Source of the DNA: CBDDLJ01 sp965230635
Lineage (GTDB): Bacteria > Pseudomonadota > Gammaproteobacteria > UBA1113
NCBI GenBank assembly: GCA_965230635.1
Contig: CBDDLJ010000019.1
Coordinates: 1 to 64,000 of the forward strand
DNA length: 64,000 nucleotides
Reading direction: 5' to 3'
Shown here piece by piece: positions 34,801 to 42,995 of this stretch. The translations under genes and the position numbers were made by a program. Each line of letters opens with the position of its first letter. Position 1 is the first letter of the stretch. The notes beneath the pieces are model-generated. The model saw nothing but the letters and a program-made list of their open reading frames with translations. It made no database searches and was not told the origin of the DNA.

Positions 34801-36417
34801 GGCGAGCTAGTGAAAAGCGCTGTTGCGTATTTTTCACCAACTCCAGAATTTGTAGGTGTGGTATTGGCGTTCCTTAGGGATGAGGCGGTAAGTGAGTCTG
34901 TTCGCGGTGCTCTGGCGAGCAGCGCCGTTTCGCATTTGTCATCAAATCCAGAATTGGTGAATGCGGTATGGGCGCTCCTTTGGGATGAGCAAGTGGATGA
35001 ATATGTTCGCTGCGATTTGGCGGGAAACGCCGTTTCGCATTTGTCACAAACTCGAGAATTTGTGGATGCGGTATTGGCGTTCCTTCGGGATGAGACGGTA
35101 AGTAAGTTTGTTCGCGTCGAGCTGGCGATTATTGCCGTTGCATATTTTTCACCAATCCCGGAATTGGTGGATGCGGTATTGGCGTTACTTCGAGATAAGA
35201 CGGTAGAGGTTTATGTTCGTGGCGCGCTGACGAGCCGTGCTGTTGCGCATTTGCCAAAGGATCCAAAATTTGTGGATGCGATATGTGCGTTCCTTCGGGA
35301 TGAGACGGTAGAGGGTTATGTTCGCTGCGAACTGGCGACAATTGCCGTTCCGCATTTGTCAAAAATTCCAGAATTGGCAGATGCGGTATGTGCATTCCTT
35401 CGGGATGAGACGGTAAGGTATTATGTTCGCGACGATCTGGCGAGAAACGCCTTTTCGCATTTGTCACCAACCCCAAAATTGGCAGATGCGGTATGTGCAT
35501 TCCTTCGGGATGAGAAGGTAAGTGAATATGTTCGCGGCAATCTGGCGGTAAGCGCCGTTGCGCATTTGTCACAAATCCCAGAATGTGTGGCCGCGGTGTG
35601 GGTGTTACTTCGGGATGAACAAGTGGATGGAGTTGTTCGTGGCAATCTGGCGAGCAGCGCCGTTTCGCATTTGTCACCAACCCCAGAATTAGTGGATGCG
35701 GTATGGGCTTTACTTCGGGATGAGACGGTAGATAAGTATGTTCGCTACGATCTGGCGAGCAGCGCTGTTGCGCATTTTCCACCAACCCCGGGGTTGGTGG
35801 ATGCGATATTGGCGTTCCTTCGGGATAAGAAGGTAAACGATTCTGTTCGCGGCAATCTAGCGATAATTGCCGTTACGCACTTGTCACAAACCCCAGAGTT
35901 TGTGGATACGGTATTGGCGTTCCTTCGGAGTGAGACGATAAGTGACCATGTTCGCGTTGATCTGATGATAAGTGCAATTCAATTATTACCTAAGTGGCCA
36001 AATAAAGTCCAAGCCTTTCTAGACAGTTTATTTGTCAAAGACAGTTTTGGGAGACACCTATCACAGCACGTTGATATCCCAGTGCATTTACTATTGCCTT
36101 TGTATAAGAAAACTGATGGTAGGGGTCGCCAGTATATTAGGGAGCAATTAGCAAAACATCGTGTATTAGTGTGCGAGCAAGCCGGCACTGTGCTGGTGAC
36201 GCAAGCAGGACAAACAGAAAAATTAACATTACCACCACGGCTTATTCAACAAATCCATAAAGATCTGCAGCCTTACCGAATAAATATTGACGATTCAGTA
36301 AGCATTCTTTCTAAGCTGAATTTATTTTCTAAGTCAGTAATGAGTTTTTTCCCCTCACAACATACTGAAAAGCGCAGTGGGCAAACAAGCTGCAGTAATA
36401 CTCCTCGGCTTAGGTAA
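31831..36417 (+). CDS. NACHT-domain STAND ATPase with 21 HEAT-like repeats (paralog 1)
   Basis: A 1528-residue protein starting behind ACAGGAGGTCTT. Residues 1-75 are polar and low complexity; 80-130 hold a conserved segment (TSFVNKRLFDTDYFSLADYF) of unknown function. The NACHT ATPase starts near 185: Walker A GAAGVGKTT (192-200), Walker B LLLLDGLDELP (D286, with D289 and E290), then KLVTTRPYA as sensor 1. Residues about 340-660 are helical winged-helix-like regions, including EFLHLSFQEFLAANVIA, which is typical of NACHT/NLR proteins. Residues about 665-1385 contain 21 units of 35 residues, each two helices (PEFVDAVWAFLRDETV then VRGDLARSAVAHLS), most like HEAT repeats. A 140-residue tail follows, nearly identical in all paralogs. 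STAND proteins oligomerise when the repeat sensor binds a trigger. No known effector domain is visible, so the output is unknown; an anti-phage or a host-directed role are both possible. Confidence 0.85.
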   Translation: MDNRSTTQPTTDNVITSDMSSIALNKTPEISTEKLAGEKSPPTDMPCIIIKDNSASEQAQINLNLTINDSFHKTESQPPQTQPAFSDLLQRLQTQLTAHYTKTSFVNKRLFDTDYFSLADYFVNLQMVVQADKTNEVTQSNDDKHSHKPLRARDRLAGKKEAIAPGDLFQPLAYQDANGKSPASIDTVVVSGAAGVGKTTLMDYIAYQWALFKQGAGKEGLWSDFEAVLIVRCRDLQPEALSLQTKDIAELLRCACWGQLDIHLDEARQLLSTLKSAPESCLLLLDGLDELPVSKKTYWGNLLVQLFQLPFKKLVTTRPYAIGNLQQWLGHDGLVEIQGFSDEDVPTFFKKHLGATERTNNFIKGIKRNLDLWAIAHIPINAYLLKTWWETTCEHDKPVLLSEMSVSDLYESLIVNVCRRYLAKIGDLDENRLLDDEIVLEVPSIRCLLDTLGCWAFEGLRQDTAQLPISWLKGIQSNDENPTLLSTNRLKQLNMPTLKALGLLKQVGRAIRAHQVYEFLHLSFQEFLAANVIAVTLRQGAEEKKAHLTQVIHRYKYHPNFTLVWPSVAGLLSRYPTALNHFLSTLIAGPKDWVGFVETDLLMRCLESSLPSSIDTNALGLRQQTLLRAVKQRIKHLNKLPYDWQRTTINTLSMCPRLIRLSADTVWTFLRDKTVNGYVRGDVAKIAVAHLSPIPECVDAIWAFLRDETVDSCVRGKLARSAVSHLSPIPEFVDVVLAFLRDEAVDGYVRGKLARSAVSHLSPTPELVDAVWAFLRDEAVDGYVRGDVAIIAVAHLPPTPELVNAVLPLLRDKTVDDDICRDLARAAVLHLSQTPEFIGAVWVLLRDETVKGSIRSELASSVVAHLSPTLELVDTVLALLRDEMIEDFIRGNLARSAVAHLSPIPKFVDAVLAFLRDETASDYVCRELVSSAVLNLSKGPEFVDAVLALLRDEAVNDLVSSVVLHLSQIPECVDAVWAFLQGETVSDYIRGELVKSAVAYFSPTPEFVGVVLAFLRDEAVSESVRGALASSAVSHLSSNPELVNAVWALLWDEQVDEYVRCDLAGNAVSHLSQTREFVDAVLAFLRDETVSKFVRVELAIIAVAYFSPIPELVDAVLALLRDKTVEVYVRGALTSRAVAHLPKDPKFVDAICAFLRDETVEGYVRCELATIAVPHLSKIPELADAVCAFLRDETVRYYVRDDLARNAFSHLSPTPKLADAVCAFLRDEKVSEYVRGNLAVSAVAHLSQIPECVAAVWVLLRDEQVDGVVRGNLASSAVSHLSPTPELVDAVWALLRDETVDKYVRYDLASSAVAHFPPTPGLVDAILAFLRDKKVNDSVRGNLAIIAVTHLSQTPEFVDTVLAFLRSETISDHVRVDLMISAIQLLPKWPNKVQAFLDSLFVKDSFGRHLSQHVDIPVHLLLPLYKKTDGRGRQYIREQLAKHRVLVCEQAGTVLVTQAGQTEKLTLPPRLIQQIHKDLQPYRINIDDSVSILSKLNLFSKSVMSFFPSQHTEKRSGQTSCSNTPRLR
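33821..35980 (+). repeat. Array of 105 bp coding repeats, 21 units
   Basis: Units of 105 bp encode the 35-residue HEAT-like repeat of paralog 1. The most constant parts are GCATTTGTCACCAA, CCAGAATTGGTGGATGCGGT and CTTCGGGATGAGACGGTA. One unit near 34680-34720 is shortened by six codons, so the array is not strictly regular. Divergence between units is higher than in paralog 3. Confidence 0.85.
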
Positions 36418-36485
36418 TTATTTATCTCCTTAAAATTGACTAAATATCAATTAAAATATGTGAAATAATTGTTGCTGAGCATCAT

Positions 36486-36649
36486 TATAGCGTTTCCCTA
36501 TATTGTTGACCTATCCTAAGACATCATCTAGCGCCTGCTTGCTTGGTTATTCAAAAGCTTATTGACAATAAGTAAACGTCGCTTTTGAACCCTCGCAAGC
36601 AAACACTATACTCGCTTAGAATAGGTCAACAATATAGGGAAACGCTATA
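36486..36649. mobile_element. Palindromic MITE, subfamily A, copy 2
   Basis: A 164 bp copy with intact ends TATAGCGTTTCCCTATATTG and its inverse complement. It lies 69 bp after the stop of NACHT paralog 1 and directly before the sequence AATGCTAAAGAGGTTGTTAA, which in the paralog 2 cassette (59586 onward) follows the gene without a MITE. It therefore appears to have inserted after the cassette was duplicated. Confidence 0.9.
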
Positions 36650-36902
36650 AATGCTAAAGAGGTTGTTAATATATTGAACTCCATTGATAACGATCAGAAC
36701 AGTATGATCTCATTTTAAAAATTTTCAATGGGCTGTTTTGAAAAAATAAGATGGACTAAAAGCTATTTCTTTAAAAATACCGAGATTTGTCGCCACCTTG
36801 CTGCGAAATATCGTTAAAATGCGGGGATATCTAAGCGGCGAGTCATAATGTTGTGCTAAAATTTATAAGAAGATAGTCATAACTGAAGACAAGGAAGTAT
36901 GC
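36650..36902. other. Intergenic with conserved downstream block of the NACHT cassette
   Basis: Segments GCTAAAGAGGTTGTTAA, ATAACGATCAGAACA and CGTTAAAATGCGGGGATAT recur at 59590-59650 after paralog 2, with extra sequence between them here. The remainder holds the leader of the small exported protein at 36903. No gene is seen. Confidence 0.6.
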
Positions 36903-37250
36903 ATGAAATCAATTCTTAAACAATTTGCTGTGGCAAGTCTGTCTCTTTCCTTAATAATGATTCCTGTTCAAACAGTTTTTGCTCAAACATTGCCAGAAGA
37001 TAATATGTCGGTGTTAGACTATAAAGAATTGACTACGTCGCGAGTAGAAACACCGAATGCGATTAAAATGGCTGCCGACATTGTGATTGCCAGACCCCTA
37101 CTGTTAGGTGCTACCATTATCGGTACGGGTGTGTTTATTGTATCATTACCTTTGAGTATGTTGGGCAATAGTGTTAAACAAGCCGGTGAACAATTGGTTG
37201 TGGTGCCTGCCAAGGCAACATTTTTTCGTTGTTTGGGTTGCACTTCATAG
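36903..37250 (+). CDS. Small exported or membrane protein, unknown function
   Basis: A 115-residue protein with a signal peptide (SLSLSLIMIPVQTVFA, cleavage around 27), a short polar stretch, and a long hydrophobic region (LLLGATIIGTGVFIVSLPLS) followed by GNSVKQAGEQLVVVPAKATF and a C-terminal FRCLGC. This arrangement is found in short, conserved proteins of Legionella and Coxiella relatives that I recall only as hypothetical. It may sit in the inner membrane with its C-terminal Cys pair on one side. It is followed after 41 bp by fadE on the same strand, which may indicate co-transcription. The ATG is preceded by AAGGAAG. Confidence 0.6.
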   Translation: MKSILKQFAVASLSLSLIMIPVQTVFAQTLPEDNMSVLDYKELTTSRVETPNAIKMAADIVIARPLLLGATIIGTGVFIVSLPLSMLGNSVKQAGEQLVVVPAKATFFRCLGCTS

Positions 37251-37291
37251 CCTCATTACTTACATTTAACAAGTTCTGAGGGAGAAGCAGC

Positions 37292-39727
37292 GTGTCTATG
37301 TCAGTTTGGGTAGTTCTATTAATTGTTATATTAATAACACTGCTATATCAAGTCGTCTCGTTATCTGTTTTGTTGACTGCATTATTTTCATTTTTTGCGT
37401 TAACATCACTGATATGGCAGACAAATGTTGTTAACATTGCCTTATTATGGTTAGGTTTTGCACTTATTATCAGCTGTTTTGGTCTAGCAAGCATTAGAAA
37501 GGGATTGTTTTCACGCTATTTCTATCCAGCAACCCAGCAAACTGACTTAACGACAATGGCGGCTGAAGCGACGATAATGTTCGATCAAACCGACTGGCTA
37601 CGTCAGTTATTGTCTGGCATGCCAAATTGGCAGCAGTTATTGGTTTTACCACAACCTCAGTTATCGACGGAAGAGAAGACTTTTATCAATGGACCCTTGG
37701 TGGAATTGTGTACACTTATTGATGATTGGGATATTAGCCATAATTTTGCTGATATTCCGACGCATGTTTGGCAATATTTAAAGCGCCATGGCTTTTTTGG
37801 CTTATTGATTCCTAAAGATTATGCCGGATTAGCATTTTCTGTTTTCGCCACTCAGCATATTATCGAACATCTTGCTGGATACAGTATCGCTGTTGCTCAT
37901 ACGGTGAATGCAGCCAATACACAAGGGCTTGCGCTACTATTACTGGATGCGGGTAGTGATGAACAAAAACACTTTTATTTACCCCGATTAGCAAAAGGTG
38001 ATGATATTTCTTCTGTTGCTTTAACGGATGTGAATTCAACGTCAATACTTGATACAGGTATTGTCTGTCGTGGCAACTTTCGGGGTCAATCAATCGTTGG
38101 CATTAGATTAAATTGGAGCGCAGAAAATATCGCTTTAGCGCCTGTTGCAACACTATTGGTACTTGCTTTTAATTTAAAAGATCCTGAGCATTTACTTGGC
38201 GACAAGGAAAATCTAGGAGTGACTTGTGCAATGCTCATGACACACTTGCCTGGAATTAGCATAGGCCGTCGCCATCTTGCTTTGCATGTTGCTTTTCAAT
38301 GTGGGCCAATCGAAGGGAATAATGTGTTCATTCCATTGGATTGGATTATAGGAGGACAGTCTCAGATAGGTAAATCGCAGCGAATGTTGATCAATTATCA
38401 CACTGGTTATAAACAGTTGCTGTTGCCAAGCCTTGTAGTGGGTCAGACAAAAACGGTGGCAGCAATAACAGGCGCGTTTGTACGTAGTCAATGCCTTTTG
38501 AAGGTCATGGAATCCTCTATTAAAGGCATTGAACACAATTTAACGGCCATGCTTGCCTCTACTTATCTATCCGATGCGCTCAATCGCATGCTGGCGGTAC
38601 AATGCAATAAGCATTGTACCGCTGGATTGGCAGCTGTGGTAGTGACACAACAAGTCACAAGCCACCAACGCCATGTTATTAATGCTGCTATGGATATTCA
38701 AGCAGACCAAGCAGTTTGCTTGGGACCACAAAATTACTTAGGGGCAGCTTATCAAGCCGTGCCGTTGATGATGAGTATGGCGACAAGCACACAAGTGAGT
38801 GATGCCATCTTAATGAGACAAGCGGGCTATTATCACGATGTTGCCCAAGCAATGGCTGAAGACAATGAAAAGCAAGCCGTAACGCAGTCTGCTCCCATTT
38901 GGCAAAAGACAGCCACTAAGCTGGTTGCTCATCATGTCAGGGCAGTGTTATTAGGGATCACACAAGGTCGACTGGATTGGAATGCGCCACGGCCGTTCCA
39001 GCGTTATTTTCAACAGTTAAGTCGCATGAGTACTATTCTAGCGGTGTTAGTTTGGGCATGCCAATGTAAACGTATCGATAAACAAAAGCGGATAGCGTTA
39101 AAGTTAAGCATTATTTTATCTGATTTATATGCAGCGTCAAGCCTATTACAGCAAAGTGAATTAGCTCATTCATCAAAAGAGAGTATTTTATTAATCGAGT
39201 GGTGTTGTAATGAATTATTAGATCGAATGCAAAATAATATTCGCAGCGTAATTGATAATTTCCCCTTAATGCGTTGGCGTTGTTGGTTACGATTTATTTT
39301 ATTTCCGACAGGATACCGTCGCTATAAGGTGAAAGAAGCATCAATGGGGGCTTTGGCCTCGATTTTGTCATCACCTAATGAAATAAGAGAACGATTGTTT
39401 GCAAGGATTGATTTATCATCACAAACTAACAATCCAGTTGGGCAATTGCATGATCTGTGGGAAAAAGTCATTAGCGTGGAACCTTTGCTAAATCGAGTAT
39501 ATAATGCATTACAAAAAGAGGGCGATTATAGTAAAGATTTTAATCAAAATAGGCAGAAAGCAATCGCAATGGGTATTATTTCTCAGCACGAAGCTGACTT
39601 ACTAGCATCAGTTGAGCAAATGCACCGAGAAATATTGGCTTTCGATAGTTTCAGCACAGCCGAATTAACCCATAAAAGACGTTCAGTGAGACGCCAAGTG
39701 GTATGTGATAAAGAAAATTTAGGATAA
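37292..39727 (+). CDS. fadE: Acyl-CoA dehydrogenase, FadE type
   Basis: Catalyses the first step of fatty acid beta-oxidation, the FAD-dependent formation of trans-2-enoyl-CoA. At 811 residues it matches the size of E. coli FadE (814). The N-terminus has two or three hydrophobic segments (about 5-70), so it is membrane-attached. The ACAD core follows with LKRHGFFGLLIPKDYAGLAF (about 163-182), AVAHTVNAANTQG, ALTDVNSTSILDTG, and IDWIIGG-like middle strands; the C-terminal 200 residues are the FadE-specific extension with ASILSSPNEIRERL and QLHDLWEKVIS. The GTG at 37292 has a GAGGGAG site seven bases upstream, better placed than the ATG six bases further. No other beta-oxidation gene is adjacent; guanine deaminase follows after 13 bp. 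Confidence 0.9.
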   Translation: MSMSVWVVLLIVILITLLYQVVSLSVLLTALFSFFALTSLIWQTNVVNIALLWLGFALIISCFGLASIRKGLFSRYFYPATQQTDLTTMAAEATIMFDQTDWLRQLLSGMPNWQQLLVLPQPQLSTEEKTFINGPLVELCTLIDDWDISHNFADIPTHVWQYLKRHGFFGLLIPKDYAGLAFSVFATQHIIEHLAGYSIAVAHTVNAANTQGLALLLLDAGSDEQKHFYLPRLAKGDDISSVALTDVNSTSILDTGIVCRGNFRGQSIVGIRLNWSAENIALAPVATLLVLAFNLKDPEHLLGDKENLGVTCAMLMTHLPGISIGRRHLALHVAFQCGPIEGNNVFIPLDWIIGGQSQIGKSQRMLINYHTGYKQLLLPSLVVGQTKTVAAITGAFVRSQCLLKVMESSIKGIEHNLTAMLASTYLSDALNRMLAVQCNKHCTAGLAAVVVTQQVTSHQRHVINAAMDIQADQAVCLGPQNYLGAAYQAVPLMMSMATSTQVSDAILMRQAGYYHDVAQAMAEDNEKQAVTQSAPIWQKTATKLVAHHVRAVLLGITQGRLDWNAPRPFQRYFQQLSRMSTILAVLVWACQCKRIDKQKRIALKLSIILSDLYAASSLLQQSELAHSSKESILLIEWCCNELLDRMQNNIRSVIDNFPLMRWRCWLRFILFPTGYRRYKVKEASMGALASILSSPNEIRERLFARIDLSSQTNNPVGQLHDLWEKVISVEPLLNRVYNALQKEGDYSKDFNQNRQKAIAMGIISQHEADLLASVEQMHREILAFDSFSTAELTHKRRSVRRQVVCDKENLG

Positions 39728-39740
39728 AGGTTAAGTAAAA

Positions 39741-41024
39741 ATGCAAGTTTTTCGTGGCAATATATTACATTGCAAAGCAAATCCATTAACCCATGGTGAT
39801 GAAGCTGTTGAGCATATCCCCGATGGTTTATTATTTGTAAAAAGAGGGAAAGTAGTTGGTTGCGGTGCTGCTAGAGCATTGTACTCACAGATACCCGCGG
39901 AATGTAACGTTCAGCATGCATCTGATAGTTGGATTGTTCCGGGTTTTATCGACACTCACTTACATTATACTCAAATGGAGATTATGGCTTCTTATGGGGA
40001 GCAGTTATTAACCTGGTTAGAGAAATATGCTTACCCTACTGAAGAAAAATTTAGCCAAGATAGGTATGCAGAGCAAGTAGCAACATTGTTTTTAAAAGAA
40101 ATGTTACGTCAAGGCACAACGTCTGCGGCTGTGTTTACCTCAACACATGCGAGTGCCACTGAAATACTGTTTATGGCAGCTGAAGCACGCCAGATGCGTT
40201 TGTTAGCCGGGAAAGTATTAATGGATCAGCGTGCACCTAAAGCGTTATGTGATGGGGATGATAAGGGTAAGCAGGCAACAGAAGAGTTGATTTTACACTG
40301 GAATGGTAGGGCGAGGTTAGCGTATGCTTTAACACCACGATTTGCAGCAACGTCGACAAAAGAGCAAATGCAAATGGTAAGTCAATTGTTGCAACGTTAT
40401 CCTGAAGTCTATTTACAGACACATTTGGCAGAAAACCGAGAAGAAACTCAGTGGGTTGGATCTTTGTACCCAGAGTGTCAAAATTACGTAGACATTTATG
40501 ACCGTTATCAATTTTTAGGCAAAAAGTCTCTGTTTGCGCATGGCTTACACTTAAGCAATGAAGAATTTCAGCGCATCGCTGAAACAAAATCGGTCATTTG
40601 TTGGTGCCCTAATGCTAATTTATTTATGGGAAGTGGCCTACTTGATATAAAAAAAATAAGGGAGCATGATATCCGTTTAAGTTTGGCTACTGATGTAGGC
40701 GCTGGGACGAGTTTTTCCATGTTCACTGCGATAAATGAAGCGTATAAAGTTGCTCAAATGCAAGGTTATAGTCTACCTCCATTTTATGCCTTTTATCTCA
40801 TGACATTAGCCGGTGCTGAAGCGTTGTCGTGGGATGATAAAATTGGCAATTTTCAAATTGGAAAAGAAGCAGACTTTTTAATTTTGCGACCGAAAAAAGA
40901 TCCTATTTTGGCGTTACGAATGCATAGAGCCAGAGATTTAAAAGAAAAACTATTTGCTATGCTCATGTTGGGCAATTCAAATATTATTCAATCAACCCAT
41001 ATATTAGGCCACGCAACGAAATAG
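39741..41024 (+). CDS. guaD: Guanine deaminase
   Basis: Deaminates guanine to xanthine in purine salvage and catabolism. The 427-residue amidohydrolase-fold protein has the metal site PGFIDTHLHYTQMEIMASYG (HxH), the TSAAVFTSTHASATE strand, ALTPRFAATSTKEQM, QTHLAENREETQWV (metal His), FAHGLHLSNEE (metal His) and ATDVGAGTSFSMF with the catalytic Asp, all typical of GuaD. The zinc ligands are complete. It starts 13 bp after fadE and is followed, convergently, by an L,D-transpeptidase gene, so its transcription unit ends here. Confidence 0.92.
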   Translation: MQVFRGNILHCKANPLTHGDEAVEHIPDGLLFVKRGKVVGCGAARALYSQIPAECNVQHASDSWIVPGFIDTHLHYTQMEIMASYGEQLLTWLEKYAYPTEEKFSQDRYAEQVATLFLKEMLRQGTTSAAVFTSTHASATEILFMAAEARQMRLLAGKVLMDQRAPKALCDGDDKGKQATEELILHWNGRARLAYALTPRFAATSTKEQMQMVSQLLQRYPEVYLQTHLAENREETQWVGSLYPECQNYVDIYDRYQFLGKKSLFAHGLHLSNEEFQRIAETKSVICWCPNANLFMGSGLLDIKKIREHDIRLSLATDVGAGTSFSMFTAINEAYKVAQMQGYSLPPFYAFYLMTLAGAEALSWDDKIGNFQIGKEADFLILRPKKDPILALRMHRARDLKEKLFAMLMLGNSNIIQSTHILGHATK

Positions 41025-41066
41025 TAGCCAGCTACCTATTGCCACTTAGCTGAATAAGCAAAATCG

Positions 41067-41768
41067 TTACATGTACGGGTTGACGACAACAATTGTACTG
41101 TCGCGACCGTTAATCTCGATAAAATCTTCATGTAACCACTGCGCATCTTCTTGAAAAATTCGCACACAACCATGGCTTGCATGGTAGCCTGGCACCACGG
41201 TGGATGCATGCATGGCGAAACCACCATGGAAAAACATACAATAGGGCATGGGTGCTCCTCCTTTACCAACAGGGTATTTGGAGGATTTACATTGAGCACC
41301 ACGCTTATGGTAGAAACGAAAACGCCCAACAACAGTGCGACAGTCGCGTTTTATATCAGAACAATAATCGCGACCGGCGGATGCCGGGCCCCAATGAACA
41401 AGGTTGCCACTTGCATCGTAAGCTCCCCAAGCAAATACGCTAGGATCAACAACGACCATTTTTTTACCCGGTGCTGAGATTAAATTAGGGAAGGGTGAAA
41501 TATCCAATAAGTCAGTTTCGGATAAACGCTTAGGGATAGCAATACGCATACCGGAGCGTAACGGAATATTCAGGCGATTTAAGCGTTTAACTACTTGTCT
41601 TTCATAGGCATCGGGAAATAGTGACTCCCAGCTTTGACCACCTTTAATGCGGATACAGCTAAAGTTAGGATCGCGACAGAAATTATCGCCATAACGTTTG
41701 ATGGCAAATGCGGGGATGGAAAGATTGCAGAGAAAAATGACGATAGTCGCTATTACTAATTTCCTCAC
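41067..41768 (-). CDS. L,D-transpeptidase (YkuD domain)
   Basis: A periplasmic enzyme that makes 3-3 peptidoglycan cross-links or anchors lipoproteins. The GTG at 41768 is chosen as the start because AAAGGAG lies seven bases upstream and the protein then begins with a signal peptide (RKLVIATIVIFLCNLSIPAF). The full frame is open to 41837. A LysM-like or N-terminal domain (QSWESLFPDAYERQVVKRLN then LNIPLRSGMRIAIPKR) precedes the YkuD domain, which has SVFAWGAYD, FHGGFAMHASTVVPGYHASH and the catalytic Cys in SHGCVRI, with R. The protein is 233 residues, and is convergent with guaD. Confidence 0.88.
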   Translation of the reverse strand: MRKLVIATIVIFLCNLSIPAFAIKRYGDNFCRDPNFSCIRIKGGQSWESLFPDAYERQVVKRLNRLNIPLRSGMRIAIPKRLSETDLLDISPFPNLISAPGKKMVVVDPSVFAWGAYDASGNLVHWGPASAGRDYCSDIKRDCRTVVGRFRFYHKRGAQCKSSKYPVGKGGAPMPYCMFFHGGFAMHASTVVPGYHASHGCVRIFQEDAQWLHEDFIEINGRDSTIVVVNPYM

Positions 41769-41860
41769 TACGTACTCCTTTCTTGGGTCATGGTTTTCAG
41801 GTAACATTATAACAATATAGTTCAAATTTGACGACATTTAGCGTTTTTCAAGAAAGAATC

Positions 41861-42526
41861 ATGGAAATTCAAGCACCTAAGACTGAACAAGCGCTATTAC
41901 AACGAGTAGTTAGTTTAGCCGGTTTGACATTAACAGAGGCTGCACAACAAGTGGGTTTAATTGTGCCGAATGACTTGCGCACAATGAAGGGCTGGGTTGG
42001 TCAGCTACTAGAACGTTGTTTAGGCTGTGACGCAGGAACGGCGCCAGAGCCTGATTTTTCCCATTTAGGCATTGAGTTAAAGACAATTCCGGTTGATGCT
42101 GCCGGCAAGCCATTAGAATCAACCTACGTTTCTATCGTACCGCTTTATAACCATCAAGGTATTAATTGGCATAATTCCGATGTAAAAGCCAAATTAATGC
42201 GCGTTTTGTGGGTACCTATTGAAGGAGAAGCACATATTCCATTGCCATTGCGGCGTATTGGCTGCGGTATCTTTTGGAGCCCAAACAGAGAACAAATGAA
42301 AATTCTGCAAAGTGATTGGGAAGAATTAATGGATTATGTGATCATGGGACAGGTTGAACAAATTGATGCCCGTATGGGGCGTTATATGCAAATACGACCG
42401 AAGGCGGCCAATGCGAAAGCATTAACCTGGGGTGTAGCACCAGATGGCAGTAAAATACAAACACTGCCGCGCGGTTTTTATTTGCGTACTTGTTTTACTA
42501 AACAAATCATTGCTCATTATTTATAG
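41861..42526 (+). CDS. mutH: DNA mismatch repair endonuclease MutH
   Basis: Nicks the unmethylated strand at hemimethylated GATC sites after MutS/MutL activation. The ATG at 41861 begins the conserved region; the frame is open to 41828. With this start the protein is 221 residues, near E. coli's 229. The catalytic D-E-K triad is visible as PDFSHLGIELKTIPV (D65, E72, K74), with flanking AWVGQLLE-like MKGWVGQLLER and the C-terminal LPRGFYLRTCFTKQIIA. The stop TAG (42524-42526) lies within the terminal TATAGC of a MITE, so the original last few residues have been replaced by an element-supplied stop. MutH implies Dam methylation in this genome. Confidence 0.95.
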   Translation: MEIQAPKTEQALLQRVVSLAGLTLTEAAQQVGLIVPNDLRTMKGWVGQLLERCLGCDAGTAPEPDFSHLGIELKTIPVDAAGKPLESTYVSIVPLYNHQGINWHNSDVKAKLMRVLWVPIEGEAHIPLPLRRIGCGIFWSPNREQMKILQSDWEELMDYVIMGQVEQIDARMGRYMQIRPKAANAKALTWGVAPDGSKIQTLPRGFYLRTCFTKQIIAHYL

Positions 42527-42686
42527 CGTTTCCCTATATTGTTGACCTATCCTAAGACTTCATCTAGCGCCCGCTTGCTTGGTTATTCAAAACCTTATTT
42601 ACAATAAAGTAAACGTCGCTTTTGAAACCTCGCAAGCAAACACTATACTCGCTTAGAATAGGTCAACAATATAGGGAAACGCTATA
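42522..42686. mobile_element. Palindromic MITE, subfamily A, copy 3
   Basis: A 165 bp copy, almost identical to the one at 36486, with the single inserted A in AATAAAGTAAACG and a few other substitutions. Its left end overlaps the 3' end of mutH and supplies the TAG stop. Its right end lies 70 bp before the ATG of a glycine-zipper lipoprotein. Confidence 0.9.
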
Positions 42687-42756
42687 ACTTAAAATCGTCT
42701 TGTTTTTATCCAGATTTGCTATACTTTACAGTATTAGCATAGTGAAGAGGTGAGTA

Positions 42757-42981
42757 ATGAAAAAAATAATGATGATATTAGCTTCTGGCGCATTCATGAT
42801 AGCATTATCCGGTTGTGCTGGTATGTCTAATGCTGATACAGGTACAATTGGCGGTGCGGTTGTCGGTGGCGCACTAGGTAGCACAATCGGCGGTGGCGTG
42901 GGTAATACGGCAGCGACAATTGGCGGTGCTGTGGCAGGTGGCTACGTTGGAAGAGAAATCGGTAAATCATACGATGAATAA
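42757..42981 (+). CDS. Glycine-zipper lipoprotein
   Basis: A 74-residue outer-membrane lipoprotein candidate. The signal peptide MKKIMMILASGAFMIALSGC ends in a lipobox with the Cys at position 20. The mature part is almost entirely Gly/Ala zipper (GTIGGAVVGGALGSTIGGG, GAVAGGYVGREIG), as in SlyB/Rcp and YmgG/osmotically induced lipoproteins. GAAGAGGTGAG precedes the ATG. The gene is bracketed by a MITE on each side (42522-42686 and 42996-43158), which suggests insertions close to it rather than in it. No partner gene is apparent; such proteins usually support envelope integrity. Confidence 0.8.
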   Translation: MKKIMMILASGAFMIALSGCAGMSNADTGTIGGAVVGGALGSTIGGGVGNTAATIGGAVAGGYVGREIGKSYDE

Positions 42982-42995
42982 GGTGTAACTCTTGT

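Noticed and set aside
33929..35785. Long minus-strand open frames across the NACHT repeat arrays (also at 57336-59129 and 61901-63589), with regular Pro/His/Arg-rich text
   Set aside because: They arise because the 105 bp period keeps the same antisense frame open in every unit; no start sites or conserved domains.
41151..41477. Plus-strand frames opposite the L,D-transpeptidase
   Set aside because: Antisense to a gene with a clear catalytic motif; no independent support.
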